NCBI RefSeq assembly: GCF_030756675.1
Contig: NZ_JAVBXD010000033.1
Coordinates: 1 to 58,664, forward strand
DNA from: Bacillus multifaciens
GTDB taxonomy: Bacteria; Bacillota; Bacilli; Bacillales; Bacillaceae_G
Direction: 5' to 3'
Length of the DNA stretch: 58,664 bases
The number at the start of each line of letters is the position of its first letter. Within the stretch, counting starts at the first letter, position 1. A model generated the notes under the pieces. It made no database searches. It worked only from the letters and a program-made list of their open reading frames with translations, and had not been told where the DNA came from. The position numbers and the translations under genes are program-made. This document shows, piece by piece, positions 34,346 to 43,626 of the stretch.

Positions 34346-36241
34346 TTATCGGTTTAATAAGCTACCTACATAGCGGAGCAATTCGTTTGCCGATGTGGAA
34401 TTGTAGCCATGTTCGTCAATTAACCTTGCTACAACGTCATTAATTTTCTTCAATTGATTCTCATCTGGTGTTTTTGTTGACGTTGTAATTTTGACAACGT
34501 CTTTCAAATCAGCAAATAGTTTTTTCTGGATTGCCTCGCGAAGACGTTCGTGCGAATTATAATCAAATCGCTTCCCTTTGCGGGCATATGCAGAGATGCG
34601 GATTAAAATTTCTTCGCGGAACGCTTTCTTTGCGTTTTCCGAAATACCAATTTGTTCTTCAATTGAACGCATCAGTTTTTCATCTGGGCTCATTTCTTCT
34701 CCAGTTAACGGGTCACGCAGTTTCGACTTATTGCAATATGCTTCTACGTTATCTAAATAATTATCCATCAGTGTCTTCGCAGATTCTTCATATGAATATA
34801 CAAACGCTTTTTGTACTTCTTTCTTCGCAATTTCATCATATTCTTTACGCGCTAATGAAATGAAGTTCATGTAGCGTTCACGATCCTCATTACTAATGGA
34901 TGGATGTTGATCTAATCCATCCTTTAAAGAACGTAATACATCTAAAGCATTAATGGATGCTACTTCTTTACGAATAATCGTAGAGGAAATACGGTTAATG
35001 ACATAGCGCGGATCAATTCCACTCATACCTTCATCTTGATATTCCCGCTGCAATTCTTCTATATCAATAGAATTGTATCCTTCTACCATTTCACCATCAT
35101 ATAAACGCATTTTCTTAATTAAATCGATATCTGGTCGCTTCGGATCTTTTAAGCGTGTTAAAATGGTAAACATCGCTGCAACGCGAAGTGTATGCGGTGC
35201 AATATGCACATCGGAAACATCACTTTCATGAATCATTTTCTCATAAATATGCTCTTCTTCACTTACCCGTAAATTATATGGAATTGGCATTACAATAATC
35301 CGTGAATGAAGTGCTTCATTTTTCTTATTCGAAATAAAGGAACGATATTCTGTTTCATTCGTATGAGCAACAATTAGCTCATCTGCGGAGATTAATGCAA
35401 ATCGACCTGCTTTAAAATTTCCTTCTTGCGTTAGTGATAATAAATGCCATAAAAATTTTTCATCGCATTTTAACATCTCTTGAAATTCCATCATTCCGCG
35501 ATTTGCTTTATTTAACTCCCCGTCAAAACGGTAAGCGCGCGGATCAGATTCTGAACCAAATTCGGCAATGGTAGAAAAATCAATACTACCTGTTAAATCA
35601 GCAATATCTTGCGATTTCGGATCAGATGGACTAAATGTTCCTATCCCTGTTCTGCGATCTTCCGAGAAGAAAATCCGCTCAACAATTACATCTTCAATTC
35701 TACCGCCGTACTCTTGTTCTAGACGCATTAAGTTTAATGGTGATAAATTCCCTTCAATCCGCACTCCATACTCTACATAAAAGTCCTCACGTAAATGATG
35801 CGGAATAAGATGTAGCGGATCTTCATGCATCGGGCAACCTTTTATGGCAAAAACCGAACCGCGATCAGTATGTGAATATGCCTCTAATCCTCGCTTTAAC
35901 ATTGTAACTAATGTAGATTTCCCGCCACTAACTGGGCCCATCAATAATAGAATTCGTTTTCTTACGTCTAATCGTTTTGCAGATGGATGGAAATACTCTT
36001 CTACAAGACGCTCTAATGCTTCTTCTAATCCAAATAATTGATTACTAAAGAAGTTATATTTTCGTCTGCCGTCTACTTCCTCAATTCCAGCATCCTTTAC
36101 CATATTATAAATACGAGAATGCGCTGTTTGTGCCACCCATGGTCTTTCTTTCAGAAGCTCTAAATATTCAGCAAATGTCCCTTCCCACTTTAAACGCTCT
36201 TCTGCTTCCCGGTGCTGTTCAATTTTCTTTAAAATATCCAT
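34346..36241 (-). CDS. prkA: PrkA, AAA+ serine kinase/protease of sporulation
   Basis: A 631-residue PrkA. The N-terminal AAA+ core has Walker A GPVSGGKSTLV and a Walker B-like region near LIVAHTNETEY. The C-terminal PrkA domain contains SYEESAKTLMDNYLDN. In B. subtilis it acts in sporulation as a kinase and/or ATP-dependent protease acting on the Hpr pathway. I chose ATG 36241, with GGGGGAGGAG upstream. The open frame continues 69 nt further without a better site. Its partner yhbH is downstream, and a possible SigE-type promoter lies at 36283-36312. Confidence 0.93.
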   Translation of the reverse strand: MDILKKIEQHREAEERLKWEGTFAEYLELLKERPWVAQTAHSRIYNMVKDAGIEEVDGRRKYNFFSNQLFGLEEALERLVEEYFHPSAKRLDVRKRILLLMGPVSGGKSTLVTMLKRGLEAYSHTDRGSVFAIKGCPMHEDPLHLIPHHLREDFYVEYGVRIEGNLSPLNLMRLEQEYGGRIEDVIVERIFFSEDRRTGIGTFSPSDPKSQDIADLTGSIDFSTIAEFGSESDPRAYRFDGELNKANRGMMEFQEMLKCDEKFLWHLLSLTQEGNFKAGRFALISADELIVAHTNETEYRSFISNKKNEALHSRIIVMPIPYNLRVSEEEHIYEKMIHESDVSDVHIAPHTLRVAAMFTILTRLKDPKRPDIDLIKKMRLYDGEMVEGYNSIDIEELQREYQDEGMSGIDPRYVINRISSTIIRKEVASINALDVLRSLKDGLDQHPSISNEDRERYMNFISLARKEYDEIAKKEVQKAFVYSYEESAKTLMDNYLDNVEAYCNKSKLRDPLTGEEMSPDEKLMRSIEEQIGISENAKKAFREEILIRISAYARKGKRFDYNSHERLREAIQKKLFADLKDVVKITTSTKTPDENQLKKINDVVARLIDEHGYNSTSANELLRYVGSLLNR

Positions 36242-36282
36242 TATAGCTCCTCCCCCATCTCCTTGTTCAAGCGGATTATTAT

Positions 36283-36312
36283 AAACGTATGCGAGGATGT
36301 CCTTAAACATTC
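36283..36312 (-). promoter_or_regulatory. Possible SigE-type promoter of prkA
   Basis: On the minus strand, GAATGTT is followed 14 nt later by CATACGTT, close to the SigE pattern (-35 near CATATT, -10 CATACAAT). It lies about 42 nt before the prkA start. B. subtilis prkA is SigE-dependent, which fits. This is a pattern match by eye. Confidence 0.4.
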
Positions 36313-36423
36313 ATACGAATCAAAATGAAATTGTACACAAACTTTATAAAGTTTATTACCAAAATTGAAAGAAAATTCGGTATAATACAAATGATAGAGA
36401 TAATATGAATGGGGGCTATGCTC

Positions 36424-36513
36424 ATGAAGCTTTTATTAATTTTAGGTGTTATGCTCACATTTCTTACTGCTATTTTTACATCAGGATACAATGATAAACC
36501 AAGAGCAAAGTAA
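36424..36513 (+). CDS. 29-residue hydrophobic peptide
   Basis: Reads MKLLLILGVMLTFLTAIFTS, then GYNDKPRAK and stop: a single hydrophobic helix with a short basic tail. GGGGG lies 8 nt before ATG 36424, and TATAAT is at 36381-36386. It is divergent from prkA and is followed directly by the GTGAAACTTCC repeat. It could be a small membrane protein. There is no family assignment. Confidence 0.55.
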   Translation: MKLLLILGVMLTFLTAIFTSGYNDKPRAK

Positions 36514-36645
36514 AGTGAAACTTCCATCAGTGGTGTCCTGATGGTTAGTTGAACCAATCGGGCTTTTACGGGCAGTTATTCACCTCCTATCCTCTTCGAT
36601 TCTCTCTGACTCTTGAGGTGGGGGTCTTACTGCCCGTTAATGCGG
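36513..36645 (+). repeat. GTGAAACTTCC repeat, copy 4 (long)
   Basis: Starts AAAGTGAAACTTCCATCAGTGG, contains CATCAG/CTGATG and CGGGC/GCCCG hairpins, and ends CTTGAGGTGGGGGTC...TGCCCGTTAATGCGGGG. The ends match the copies at 14949 and 15763. Confidence 0.65.
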
Positions 36646-36648
36646 GGT

Positions 36649-36678
36649 AAAAAGTGATGAGCATGCTCATCACTTTTT
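36649..36678 (-). terminator. Terminator after the GGDEF-EAL gene
   Basis: Perfect 15-bp palindrome AAAAAGTGATGAGCA / TGCTCATCACTTTTT at the end of the gene. Confidence 0.85.
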
Positions 36679-38769
36679 ATCTGTCATAAAATAAAGTCTC
36701 TCCATATCACTTACAGAAAGAGGTTTATTAAAATAATACCCTTGGGCTACAATCGCATTTTTTTCTTTCAAAAATTGAACCTGTTCTGCGTCCTCTACTC
36801 CTTCAGCAATGATGTTTAAGCCTAACGTATGAGCAAGATGAATAATAGCTGTCGTAATATTTGCCCCTTTTTCATCAGCACCTACTTCTTGCATAAAAGA
36901 GCGATCAATTTTTAAAGTATCAATTGGATATCGTTTTAAGTAACTCAGTGACGAATATCCCGTTCCAAAGTCATCAAGATGAATGTTCAAGTTCTTTTCC
37001 TTCAAACGAAGAAGCACTTGCTCTGATAATTCTTTATGCATTAATGCTCCTTCTGTAATTTCAATTGTTAATAAATGCGGTGGAATGTCATATGTCATTA
37101 AAGCATCCGTAATAACCTCTATTAATGTAAAAGAGCAAAAGTGCTTTGCTGAGATATTTACTGCAATCGGGACAGGAGTAAGTCCCTTATCCAGCCATTC
37201 ACGCATTTGTCTACATACTTCATGTAATACCCACTCATCAATTTTTAGAATAAACCCCGTTTTTTCGGCAATTGGAATAAATTCTCCTGGTGAAACATTT
37301 CCGAGTTCTTTATTATTCCAGCGAAGTAAAGCTTCCATCCCGACCAAATTTTCTGTCATGATGTTAACTTGCGGCTGATAATTTAATAGGAATTCATTTC
37401 GCTCTATCGCTTGATATAATTGATTTTCAATGATGAGTTGTTTCTCACGCTGCGCACTAAGATCACAAGAATAAAAACTATAATTACCTTTTCCTTGTTC
37501 TTTCGCACATTCTAGTGCTAGATCAACACGCTTAAATAATGTTTGTTCATCTTTTCCATCTAAAGGAGACGTGACAACTCCAGCAGAAGCACTTAAATAT
37601 ACTTCTCCTTCCTTCATCACAAAACGCTTCTCCATTTCTTTTAACAGCCTTGGAACAAATTCTTCTGCATATTCTTTATCTGCATTTTCTATTATAATGA
37701 CAAACTGATTACCATGTGCCCTGAAGAGGTATGCCCCGTTTGGAATAAGGGATTCTAAACGTCTTGCTACATTGGTTAATACTTTATCTCCAGTTTCATG
37801 ACCAAATGTATCATTAATGAAATGAAAGTGATCTAAATCTACAAACATAAGTGTAAATTTCTTGTTCTCCTTGAACAAACGAGTTAACATCTCTGTGCAC
37901 GCAATACGATTCAATAAGCCCGTCAATTGATCATAATAAGCTAAATACTCTGTCTTTTGTTCATTTAATATTTGCTTCGTCACATCTCGGGCGATGACGT
38001 ATACACCGATTATATCGCCATTAATAATAATAGGAACTGTTCGAAATGATACATACAATTCATAGCCATTTTTATGATCATATTTATGTCCAAAAAGTTG
38101 CGTAGAATGACCTTGCACTGTTTCTTTAAACATGCTTTGAAACTCATTTATATAATCTCCTTCAATATATTGAAAGATAGACTGATTTTTTAACTCTGCA
38201 GCTTCGTGACCAAAAACCTTATATGTTGCAGGGTTTGCATACATAATTCTTCCTGTTAAGTCAAGTGACATAATTGCATCATCATTGTATTCTAATAATG
38301 ATTTGAATAACATTTGCTTATCCTGCATCTCTGTCTTTTCCTGTACATGCGCTGTAATGTTACGCGTAATACAAATAATATATTTACATATACCATTATT
38401 ACAACATACAGGGTTTAATAATGACTCATAATGCAAAATTTCTCCTGTATCTAAAGTCATATAATCACGAAAAGTACTTGTTTTTTTCTTTTTTAAAGCC
38501 TCTTCATATTGTATTTGCAATACAGATGCGACATCTGAAGGCAACAATTCTTGAAATGTCTTTCCATGATAATTTGTATCTACATTCAAATGTTGTAGCC
38601 CTTTTTCATTTATATATACATATTGAAACCATTTATTTTCTACAACTTTTACAATAAACACTAAATCTTGAATGGCATGAAGCAATCCTTGGTGAATTAA
38701 AGTCATATCTATTCCCTGTAAAGGGTTCACTACATCTTTCTTATTTGCAAATAGTTCCTTCATCAACAT
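36670..38769 (-). CDS. PAS-GGDEF-EAL protein, probable c-di-GMP phosphodiesterase
   Basis: A 699-residue cytoplasmic sensor. Two PAS domains (~20-130 and ~145-265, with NITAHVQEK and YVIARDVTK at their ends) are followed by GGDEF (~275-430) and EAL (~440-695). The GGDEF signature is replaced by RAHGNQF, so cyclase activity is unlikely. The EAL domain keeps VGMEALLRW, VNISAKHF, HLDDFGTGYSSLSYL and EGVED, so it should hydrolyse c-di-GMP. The degenerate GGDEF domain could sense GTP and regulate the EAL domain, as in known cases. There is no membrane segment. The start at 38769 has an AGG-type site. An in-frame ATG 6 nt downstream is possible. Confidence 0.9.
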   Translation of the reverse strand: MLMKELFANKKDVVNPLQGIDMTLIHQGLLHAIQDLVFIVKVVENKWFQYVYINEKGLQHLNVDTNYHGKTFQELLPSDVASVLQIQYEEALKKKKTSTFRDYMTLDTGEILHYESLLNPVCCNNGICKYIICITRNITAHVQEKTEMQDKQMLFKSLLEYNDDAIMSLDLTGRIMYANPATYKVFGHEAAELKNQSIFQYIEGDYINEFQSMFKETVQGHSTQLFGHKYDHKNGYELYVSFRTVPIIINGDIIGVYVIARDVTKQILNEQKTEYLAYYDQLTGLLNRIACTEMLTRLFKENKKFTLMFVDLDHFHFINDTFGHETGDKVLTNVARRLESLIPNGAYLFRAHGNQFVIIIENADKEYAEEFVPRLLKEMEKRFVMKEGEVYLSASAGVVTSPLDGKDEQTLFKRVDLALECAKEQGKGNYSFYSCDLSAQREKQLIIENQLYQAIERNEFLLNYQPQVNIMTENLVGMEALLRWNNKELGNVSPGEFIPIAEKTGFILKIDEWVLHEVCRQMREWLDKGLTPVPIAVNISAKHFCSFTLIEVITDALMTYDIPPHLLTIEITEGALMHKELSEQVLLRLKEKNLNIHLDDFGTGYSSLSYLKRYPIDTLKIDRSFMQEVGADEKGANITTAIIHLAHTLGLNIIAEGVEDAEQVQFLKEKNAIVAQGYYFNKPLSVSDMERLYFMTDKK

Positions 38770-39034
38770 CGCAACCTGCCTTATGCTATATTTATATATT
38801 CTACTTTAATAGAATATATCTTTTTTTGAAACAGGTGCAAGCCTTTATAAAAAAATATTCATTTTCTTATCAAAAAAGTGCCGGTTTAGACTAAAGATTG
38901 ATATTAAAGCCTACATATTAAGAATTTCATATCTAACTAAAGAAGTAGGTTAGCTTCATATTATTATAACAGGAAAATTGTGGTATAATTTTCGCGATTG
39001 CAATATTAGTTTTTCACATTTTGGGAGGGGAATA

Positions 39035-39703
39035 ATGGAGATAAAATTACAACCAGAAAGTAAGCCGATAATAAATGATGTGAAAATATTATTAATTTAT
39101 CTATTTATATTCAACTTTGTATGGATTTTTAGAGAATTATGGTTAGTACAGTATATTGAGCCATTGAGTGAAGTTACATCCACATTTTTAAATGCAGCCA
39201 TTAAGATTCTCATATGGATATTCCCTGTCTGCTTATACATAAAGTATTACTTACACGCTAATCCAATTAAGTATTTAAAAATGGAAAATGTAAATAAAGG
39301 TATGTTTTGGGGAACATTTCTTTTGCTATTTCTAGGTCTTTATTTTATTTTTGAAGTATCCTTTTTAAATGATCAACCTTTTCATTTTAAATTATCTTTA
39401 AATAACTATATGAATGGAATTCTGTTGGTTGGAATTACTGAAGAAATTGTATACCGAGGTTTCATTTTACAAGAACTTAACAAAAGATTATCTTTTTGGA
39501 AGGCTAACATACTCACTTCTTTTTTATTTCTAATCATACACTACGCTATTTGGATCTATGATGGCGTATTCTTTGACCTTTGGGGTCATATCTATGTTTT
39601 TCTAATTGGCATATTCTTTGGACTAGTATTTAAAAAGACAGGATCGCTTTGGTCAGTTGTTATATTGCATTCCTTTCACAATTTGTTTGTTAGTATTATG
39701 TAA
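39035..39703 (+). CDS. CPBP-family intramembrane metalloprotease
   Basis: A 222-residue membrane protein with about six hydrophobic helices. The CPBP (CAAX protease/Abi) motifs are GITEEIVYRGF (glutamate pair and arginine), FLIIHYAIW (histidine) and VVILHSFHNLF. Members act in CAAX-like processing, bacteriocin immunity or regulated proteolysis. The target here is unknown. GGGAGGGG precedes ATG 39035. It is monocistronic, convergent with trmL and shares a terminator with it. Confidence 0.87.
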   Translation: MEIKLQPESKPIINDVKILLIYLFIFNFVWIFRELWLVQYIEPLSEVTSTFLNAAIKILIWIFPVCLYIKYYLHANPIKYLKMENVNKGMFWGTFLLLFLGLYFIFEVSFLNDQPFHFKLSLNNYMNGILLVGITEEIVYRGFILQELNKRLSFWKANILTSFLFLIIHYAIWIYDGVFFDLWGHIYVFLIGIFFGLVFKKTGSLWSVVILHSFHNLFVSIM

Positions 39704-39723
39704 TCAAACTTTATTTTAAAACT

Positions 39724-39750
39724 AAAAAAAGCCGTCATAAGACGGCTTTT
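39724..39750. terminator. Bidirectional terminator between the CPBP gene and trmL
   Basis: AAAAGCCGTC / GACGGCTTTT stem with a 4-nt loop and T runs on both strands. Confidence 0.88.
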
Positions 39751-40237
39751 AATAAACAATTTCTACATCTAATCCTGGAAAATTTTGTTGACGTAATGCT
39801 TCATAAATCAAAATAGCTGCAGTATTAGATAAGTTTAAAGAACGAACTTTATCAGTCATTGGAATGCGTAAACAACGATCAAAATTATGTTCAATCACGT
39901 TTGCTGGAAGACCATTTGTTTCTCTTCCAAATACGAAATAATAATCTTTTTCTACGTTGCTATAATCAAATGTTGTGTGTGCTTTCTCTCCATACTTTGT
40001 TAAGTAGAAAAACTCACCATTTGCATTTTTTTCATAAAATTCCTCAATAGAGTCATAATACGTAATTTTTACGTGCTCCCAATAGTCTAATCCAGCACGT
40101 TTTAACGCTTTATCGTCAGTAGAAAATCCAAGCGGTCTAATTAAGTGTAATTCTGCACCTGTTGCTGCACAACTACGCGCAATATTACCTGTATTCGCTG
40201 GAATTTCTGGTTGATATAAAACAACATGTATTCCCAC
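39749..40237 (-). CDS. trmL: TrmL, tRNA (cytidine/uridine-34-2'-O)-methyltransferase
   Basis: A 162-residue SPOUT methyltransferase (CspR/YibK family) that methylates the wobble ribose of tRNA-Leu isoacceptors. Motifs are HVVLYQPEIPANTGNIARSC, FGRETNGLP and RIPMTDKVRSLNLSNTAAI, which form the trefoil-knot S-adenosylmethionine site. I start at GTG 40237 because GAGGTG lies 6 nt upstream and the product then begins MGIHVVLYQPEIP like its relatives. It sits beside the amidase and queG genes as in B. subtilis. Confidence 0.9.
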   Translation of the reverse strand: MGIHVVLYQPEIPANTGNIARSCAATGAELHLIRPLGFSTDDKALKRAGLDYWEHVKITYYDSIEEFYEKNANGEFFYLTKYGEKAHTTFDYSNVEKDYYFVFGRETNGLPANVIEHNFDRCLRIPMTDKVRSLNLSNTAAILIYEALRQQNFPGLDVEIVY

Positions 40238-40292
40238 AATGTTCACCTCAATCTTTTTCTACTACGTATTATACCACTTGGATAAAAAATCT

Positions 40293-41189
40293 CTAGTCAT
40301 TATCGAGAATATGAAAAAACTTATACTTCATTTGCGGTGTATACTTACTTGAATCTTCATAATCCCAATACCGTCTGCGACTATTGGCAGAATGTGCATT
40401 TACAAGAGGCATACCATTTGCATCTTTTGCTACGACAATTGTCGTATGATTCCATCTGCCGTCATTTTCAAAATCATAGACAATGATATCTCCAAGCATA
40501 AGATCCTGCGGCTTCTCAACTTGTTTCGCTCGAAGTCCCATCGAGTCACTCGATAAATACCAATGAAAAGAATGGGCTACCGCCCAGCTCCAGCTCCATT
40601 GGCGATTTTGCTGCCACCATCCACTACGAATATTCGGATATCCATTCATTGGTGTTTCACCAGCATGCAGACATTGCGAAATAAAATTTGTACAATTATC
40701 TTGGAAGTTCTGATAAGCTGGATTCCGATCATCCCACCACCGCTCTGCATATTTCACTGCCTCTAAGCGATTATAACTGTATGGAATATATTGTCCTTTT
40801 CCCTTTGTTACTTCACGTTCCAACGTTCCAATTTTCTGCTCATCTATCGGCGTTCCAATTACGATATCTTGCTTAATACATCCATCTTCTAATCGTAAAC
40901 GCCTCTCCATTTGTTCTTCCTCTACATAAAATAAATGATGATGACGAATAAAATACTGAAAATGAATTTGATAATCTACTTCATCATAGTTAATACCTTT
41001 TAACTGTCTCATAAAAGATACGTTAGCATTACATTTCACTATCTCGGCATTTCGCTTTTTAAAGAGCTTCTTTTTACGGTGTAACATGTCAACAATATCA
41101 TCTGAAATTTCTGCTTCGCTCATACGTTCATTTGTTATATAATCCAATTGCCTTTGCAGACACTGTTGAAGATGCTGTTTTATAGACAT
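40293..41189 (-). CDS. Amidase-domain protein (YhbB-like)
   Basis: A 298-residue protein with a C-terminal Amidase_6 domain (~150-295). The likely catalytic cysteine is in NCTNFISQCLHAG and the histidine in RWNHTTIVVA, with RLEAVKYAERWW upstream. The N-terminal half is charged and helical. No signal peptide is visible, so action on the wall would need another export route. GGGGAG precedes the ATG. Between trmL and queG it matches B. subtilis yhbB in position. Confidence 0.82.
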   Translation of the reverse strand: MSIKQHLQQCLQRQLDYITNERMSEAEISDDIVDMLHRKKKLFKKRNAEIVKCNANVSFMRQLKGINYDEVDYQIHFQYFIRHHHLFYVEEEQMERRLRLEDGCIKQDIVIGTPIDEQKIGTLEREVTKGKGQYIPYSYNRLEAVKYAERWWDDRNPAYQNFQDNCTNFISQCLHAGETPMNGYPNIRSGWWQQNRQWSWSWAVAHSFHWYLSSDSMGLRAKQVEKPQDLMLGDIIVYDFENDGRWNHTTIVVAKDANGMPLVNAHSANSRRRYWDYEDSSKYTPQMKYKFFHILDND

Positions 41190-41238
41190 AGAGTCTCCCC
41201 TCCCCTTACTACAATATGAAGGACTAAAGGATAATCTG

Positions 41239-42378
41239 CTATTTTTTCTCAGCTAATAATTCAAGACCACGGTTCATCTCATGAATCACTTCTTCATCTT
41301 TTTCCCGCTCTTTCGCTTTTTCAATCGCCTCTTGCACCCCTTCTCCGCCAATTTTCCCTAATGCCCACGCCGCTGTGCCGCGAATAACTGGGCGAGGATC
41401 TTCTTTCATTACAGCAATTAAATCTGGAATGGCCGTTTCATCTTTAAAATGAGCGAGTGCCAAAATTGCATTTCGCTGCAACGGCTTTTTCCCTCGCCAC
41501 GATCCGGACATGATTCCATACTTTTCTTTAAACTCACGATTGCTAATGGTCAGAAGAGGTGTTAATAAAGGCTTTACAAGTTCAGGATCAGGTTCCATTT
41601 CCGGATGATTATGAAAATCTATTCCTTTATTTTTTGGACAAACAGTTTGACACGTATCGCACCCGTAAATGCGATTTCCAATCTTATCTCGATATTCTTC
41701 CGGAAGAAATCCTTTCGTCTGCGTTAAAAACGCAATACATTTTTGAGAATTTAATTGTCCCCCTTGGGCAAGCGCTCCTGTCGGACAAACATCAATACAC
41801 TTTGTACAGCTCCCGCACTGATCCTCAATTGGAGTATCTGGTGGAAAAGGAATATTTGTAATCATCTCACCCAAATAAACATACGACCCAAATTCCGGCG
41901 TAATAATGGAACAGTTCTTTCCACTCCACCCAATGCCTGCTCGCTCTGAAACAGCCCGGTCGCTTAATTCTCCCGTATCTACCATGGATTTGACCTCTAT
42001 ATTTGGTAAACGTTCAATTAAATATGCCTCCAGCTTCTCTAAACGATCACGCAAAACAAGATGATAATCTTGTCCCCAAGAAGCGCGGCAAAAAATGCCT
42101 CGTCTCTCTCCTCGCTTACTTTGTGGTGCATTTTTCAACTTGGAAGGATACGCCAAAGCAATCGCAATAATTGATTTTGCACCTGGCAATAATAACTCCG
42201 GGTTCGTTCTCTTTTCTATATCTGACTCTTCAAAACCTGATTGGTATCCTAATTGTTGCTGCTGAATAAGACGCTGCTTTAATTCCTCAAATGGGGTGGC
42301 ACTCGCAAAGCCTATCTTATCAATACCAATTGTTTTACTATACGCAATAACATCTTGTTTTAATTGTTCAAAATTCAC
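41239..42378 (-). CDS. queG: QueG, epoxyqueuosine reductase
   Basis: A 379-residue cobalamin-dependent iron-sulfur enzyme that reduces epoxyqueuosine to queuosine in tRNA. The QueG domain (ISYAL-like region with VDTGELSDRAVSERAGIGW) is followed by two 4Fe-4S motifs (CGSCTKCIDVCPTGAL and CDTCQTVCPKN) and C-terminal HEAT-like repeats (RPVIRGTAAWALGKIGGEG). I start at GTG 42378, with AAGGAG 8 nt upstream. An ATG at 42402 lies before that site. The length is normal for the Bacillus protein. Confidence 0.92.
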   Translation of the reverse strand: MNFEQLKQDVIAYSKTIGIDKIGFASATPFEELKQRLIQQQQLGYQSGFEESDIEKRTNPELLLPGAKSIIAIALAYPSKLKNAPQSKRGERRGIFCRASWGQDYHLVLRDRLEKLEAYLIERLPNIEVKSMVDTGELSDRAVSERAGIGWSGKNCSIITPEFGSYVYLGEMITNIPFPPDTPIEDQCGSCTKCIDVCPTGALAQGGQLNSQKCIAFLTQTKGFLPEEYRDKIGNRIYGCDTCQTVCPKNKGIDFHNHPEMEPDPELVKPLLTPLLTISNREFKEKYGIMSGSWRGKKPLQRNAILALAHFKDETAIPDLIAVMKEDPRPVIRGTAAWALGKIGGEGVQEAIEKAKEREKDEEVIHEMNRGLELLAEKK

Positions 42379-42511
42379 AGTTACTCTCCTTATAGCATGC
42401 ATATTTAGTTTCTTTCACAAGCAGTCATTTGGATTCCATTATTCATTAGCCAAAAGATCCATTTCATTTTACACATTACTATTTTTGCATATATTCATAC
42501 ACTCAAAACAT

Positions 42512-42558
42512 AAAAAAACGCAATGCTTCGTTTATCTGAGAAACGAAACACTGCGTTG
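42512..42558 (-). terminator. Terminator of tRNA-Gly(TCC)
   Basis: AACGCA...TTCGTTT / AAACGAA...TGCGTT long stem followed by seven T on the minus strand, directly downstream of the tRNA. Confidence 0.85.
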
Positions 42559-42591
42559 ATCACAATGATTATAAAAATACGGAATAATTTC

Positions 42592-42665
42592 TGGAGCGGG
42601 TGAAGAGAATCGAACTCTCGACCAGAGCTTGGAAGGCTCTTGTTTTACCACTAAACTACACCCGC
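42592..42665 (-). tRNA. tRNA-Gly(TCC)
   Basis: Cloverleaf on the minus strand with acceptor GCGGGTG / CACCCGC, anticodon loop CTTCCAA, T arm with GTTCGATTC and encoded CCA. It stands alone with its own terminator. Confidence 0.95.
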
Positions 42666-42759
42666 AAATATTAAGAAAATATTAACTTTCTGTTAACTTA
42701 TGTTAAGAAGTATAACATGTAATAATAAGGTAGCGCAATAATTTTATCGAAAAAAGTCG

Positions 42760-42788
42760 AAAAAGTGATGAATATCTCATCACTTTTT
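42760..42788 (-). terminator. Terminator after the DsbA-like gene
   Basis: AAAAAGTGATGA / TCATCACTTTTT stem overlapping the stop codon. Confidence 0.85.
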
Positions 42789-43430
42789 CGTAACTTTATC
42801 AATTGCCGCCTTAATACTATCATAATCTGGATTAACAAGTTTACCATTTACATATAGAGATGGTGCACCTTGTACTTTTAATTTTTGAGCAAGGTCAAAA
42901 TCTTTCTGTACTTTATCTTTTATTTCCTTACTCTTTAAATCCTTTTTAAACTTCTCTACATCAATCGTAGGTAGCTTTTGTTTTACTATATCGACCACTA
43001 GATCCTCTGTAATCCACTCTTCTTTTTCATTCTTTTGATTTTGATATATTTCATCATAAAATGTCCAAAACGCTTTTGGATCTTGCTTATAAATCGCTTC
43101 TCCAGCTGCTGCGCCTAGATCAGAGTCTTTCCCGATAAAAGGAAAATTAATAAAATGAAGCTGAACTTTTCCTTTATTAATATACTCTTCCTTTAAGCGT
43201 GGCAATACAGTTGCATCCCATGTACGACAAGCTGGACATTTAAAATCTCCAAATTCAACAATATGAATTGGAGCATCTTTCTCTCCTAAAGATTGCTGCG
43301 TACCATATAAAAAGGTATCTTTTCCTTTTTCCTTCTTATCGTTCACAAGACTATATACAATTGTACCGATTACAATAAGTACTGCAACAGAAAAAATAAC
43401 ACCGAGAACCATAATATTTTTTGATTTCAT
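42780..43430 (-). CDS. DsbA/BdbD-like thiol-disulfide oxidoreductase
   Basis: A 216-residue membrane-anchored thioredoxin-fold protein. One N-terminal helix (IMVLGVIFSVAVLIVIGTIV) anchors it outside the cell membrane. The active site is FKCPACRTW (CPAC), and the cis-proline region is VQGAPSLYVNG. It would oxidise or isomerise disulfides in exported proteins, like BdbD. No DsbB-type partner gene is next to it. I start at ATG 43430, with AGAGGA 6 nt upstream. The ATG at 43436 abuts that site. Confidence 0.87.
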   Translation of the reverse strand: MKSKNIMVLGVIFSVAVLIVIGTIVYSLVNDKKEKGKDTFLYGTQQSLGEKDAPIHIVEFGDFKCPACRTWDATVLPRLKEEYINKGKVQLHFINFPFIGKDSDLGAAAGEAIYKQDPKAFWTFYDEIYQNQKNEKEEWITEDLVVDIVKQKLPTIDVEKFKKDLKSKEIKDKVQKDFDLAQKLKVQGAPSLYVNGKLVNPDYDSIKAAIDKVTKK

Positions 43431-43591
43431 ATACATTCCTCTTTAATGTTTTATTCTTTGTATACCACTATATATACAATATTTATGATAGCAATTCTCA
43501 TATAAACAGTCCATTGAAGTTGCTCATAAAATAAACAAAATCAAATAAATGTGACAATATTGTGTCTCACTTCTCTCCCATTTATTCACAT

Positions 43592-43626
43592 AAAAAAGAG
43601 TGCGTTCTTTTTGAACTCACTCTTAA
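43592..43626 (-). terminator. Terminator after the transglycosylase gene
   Basis: AAGAGTGAGTTC / GAACGCACTCTT stem with A loop and six T on the minus strand. Confidence 0.85.
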
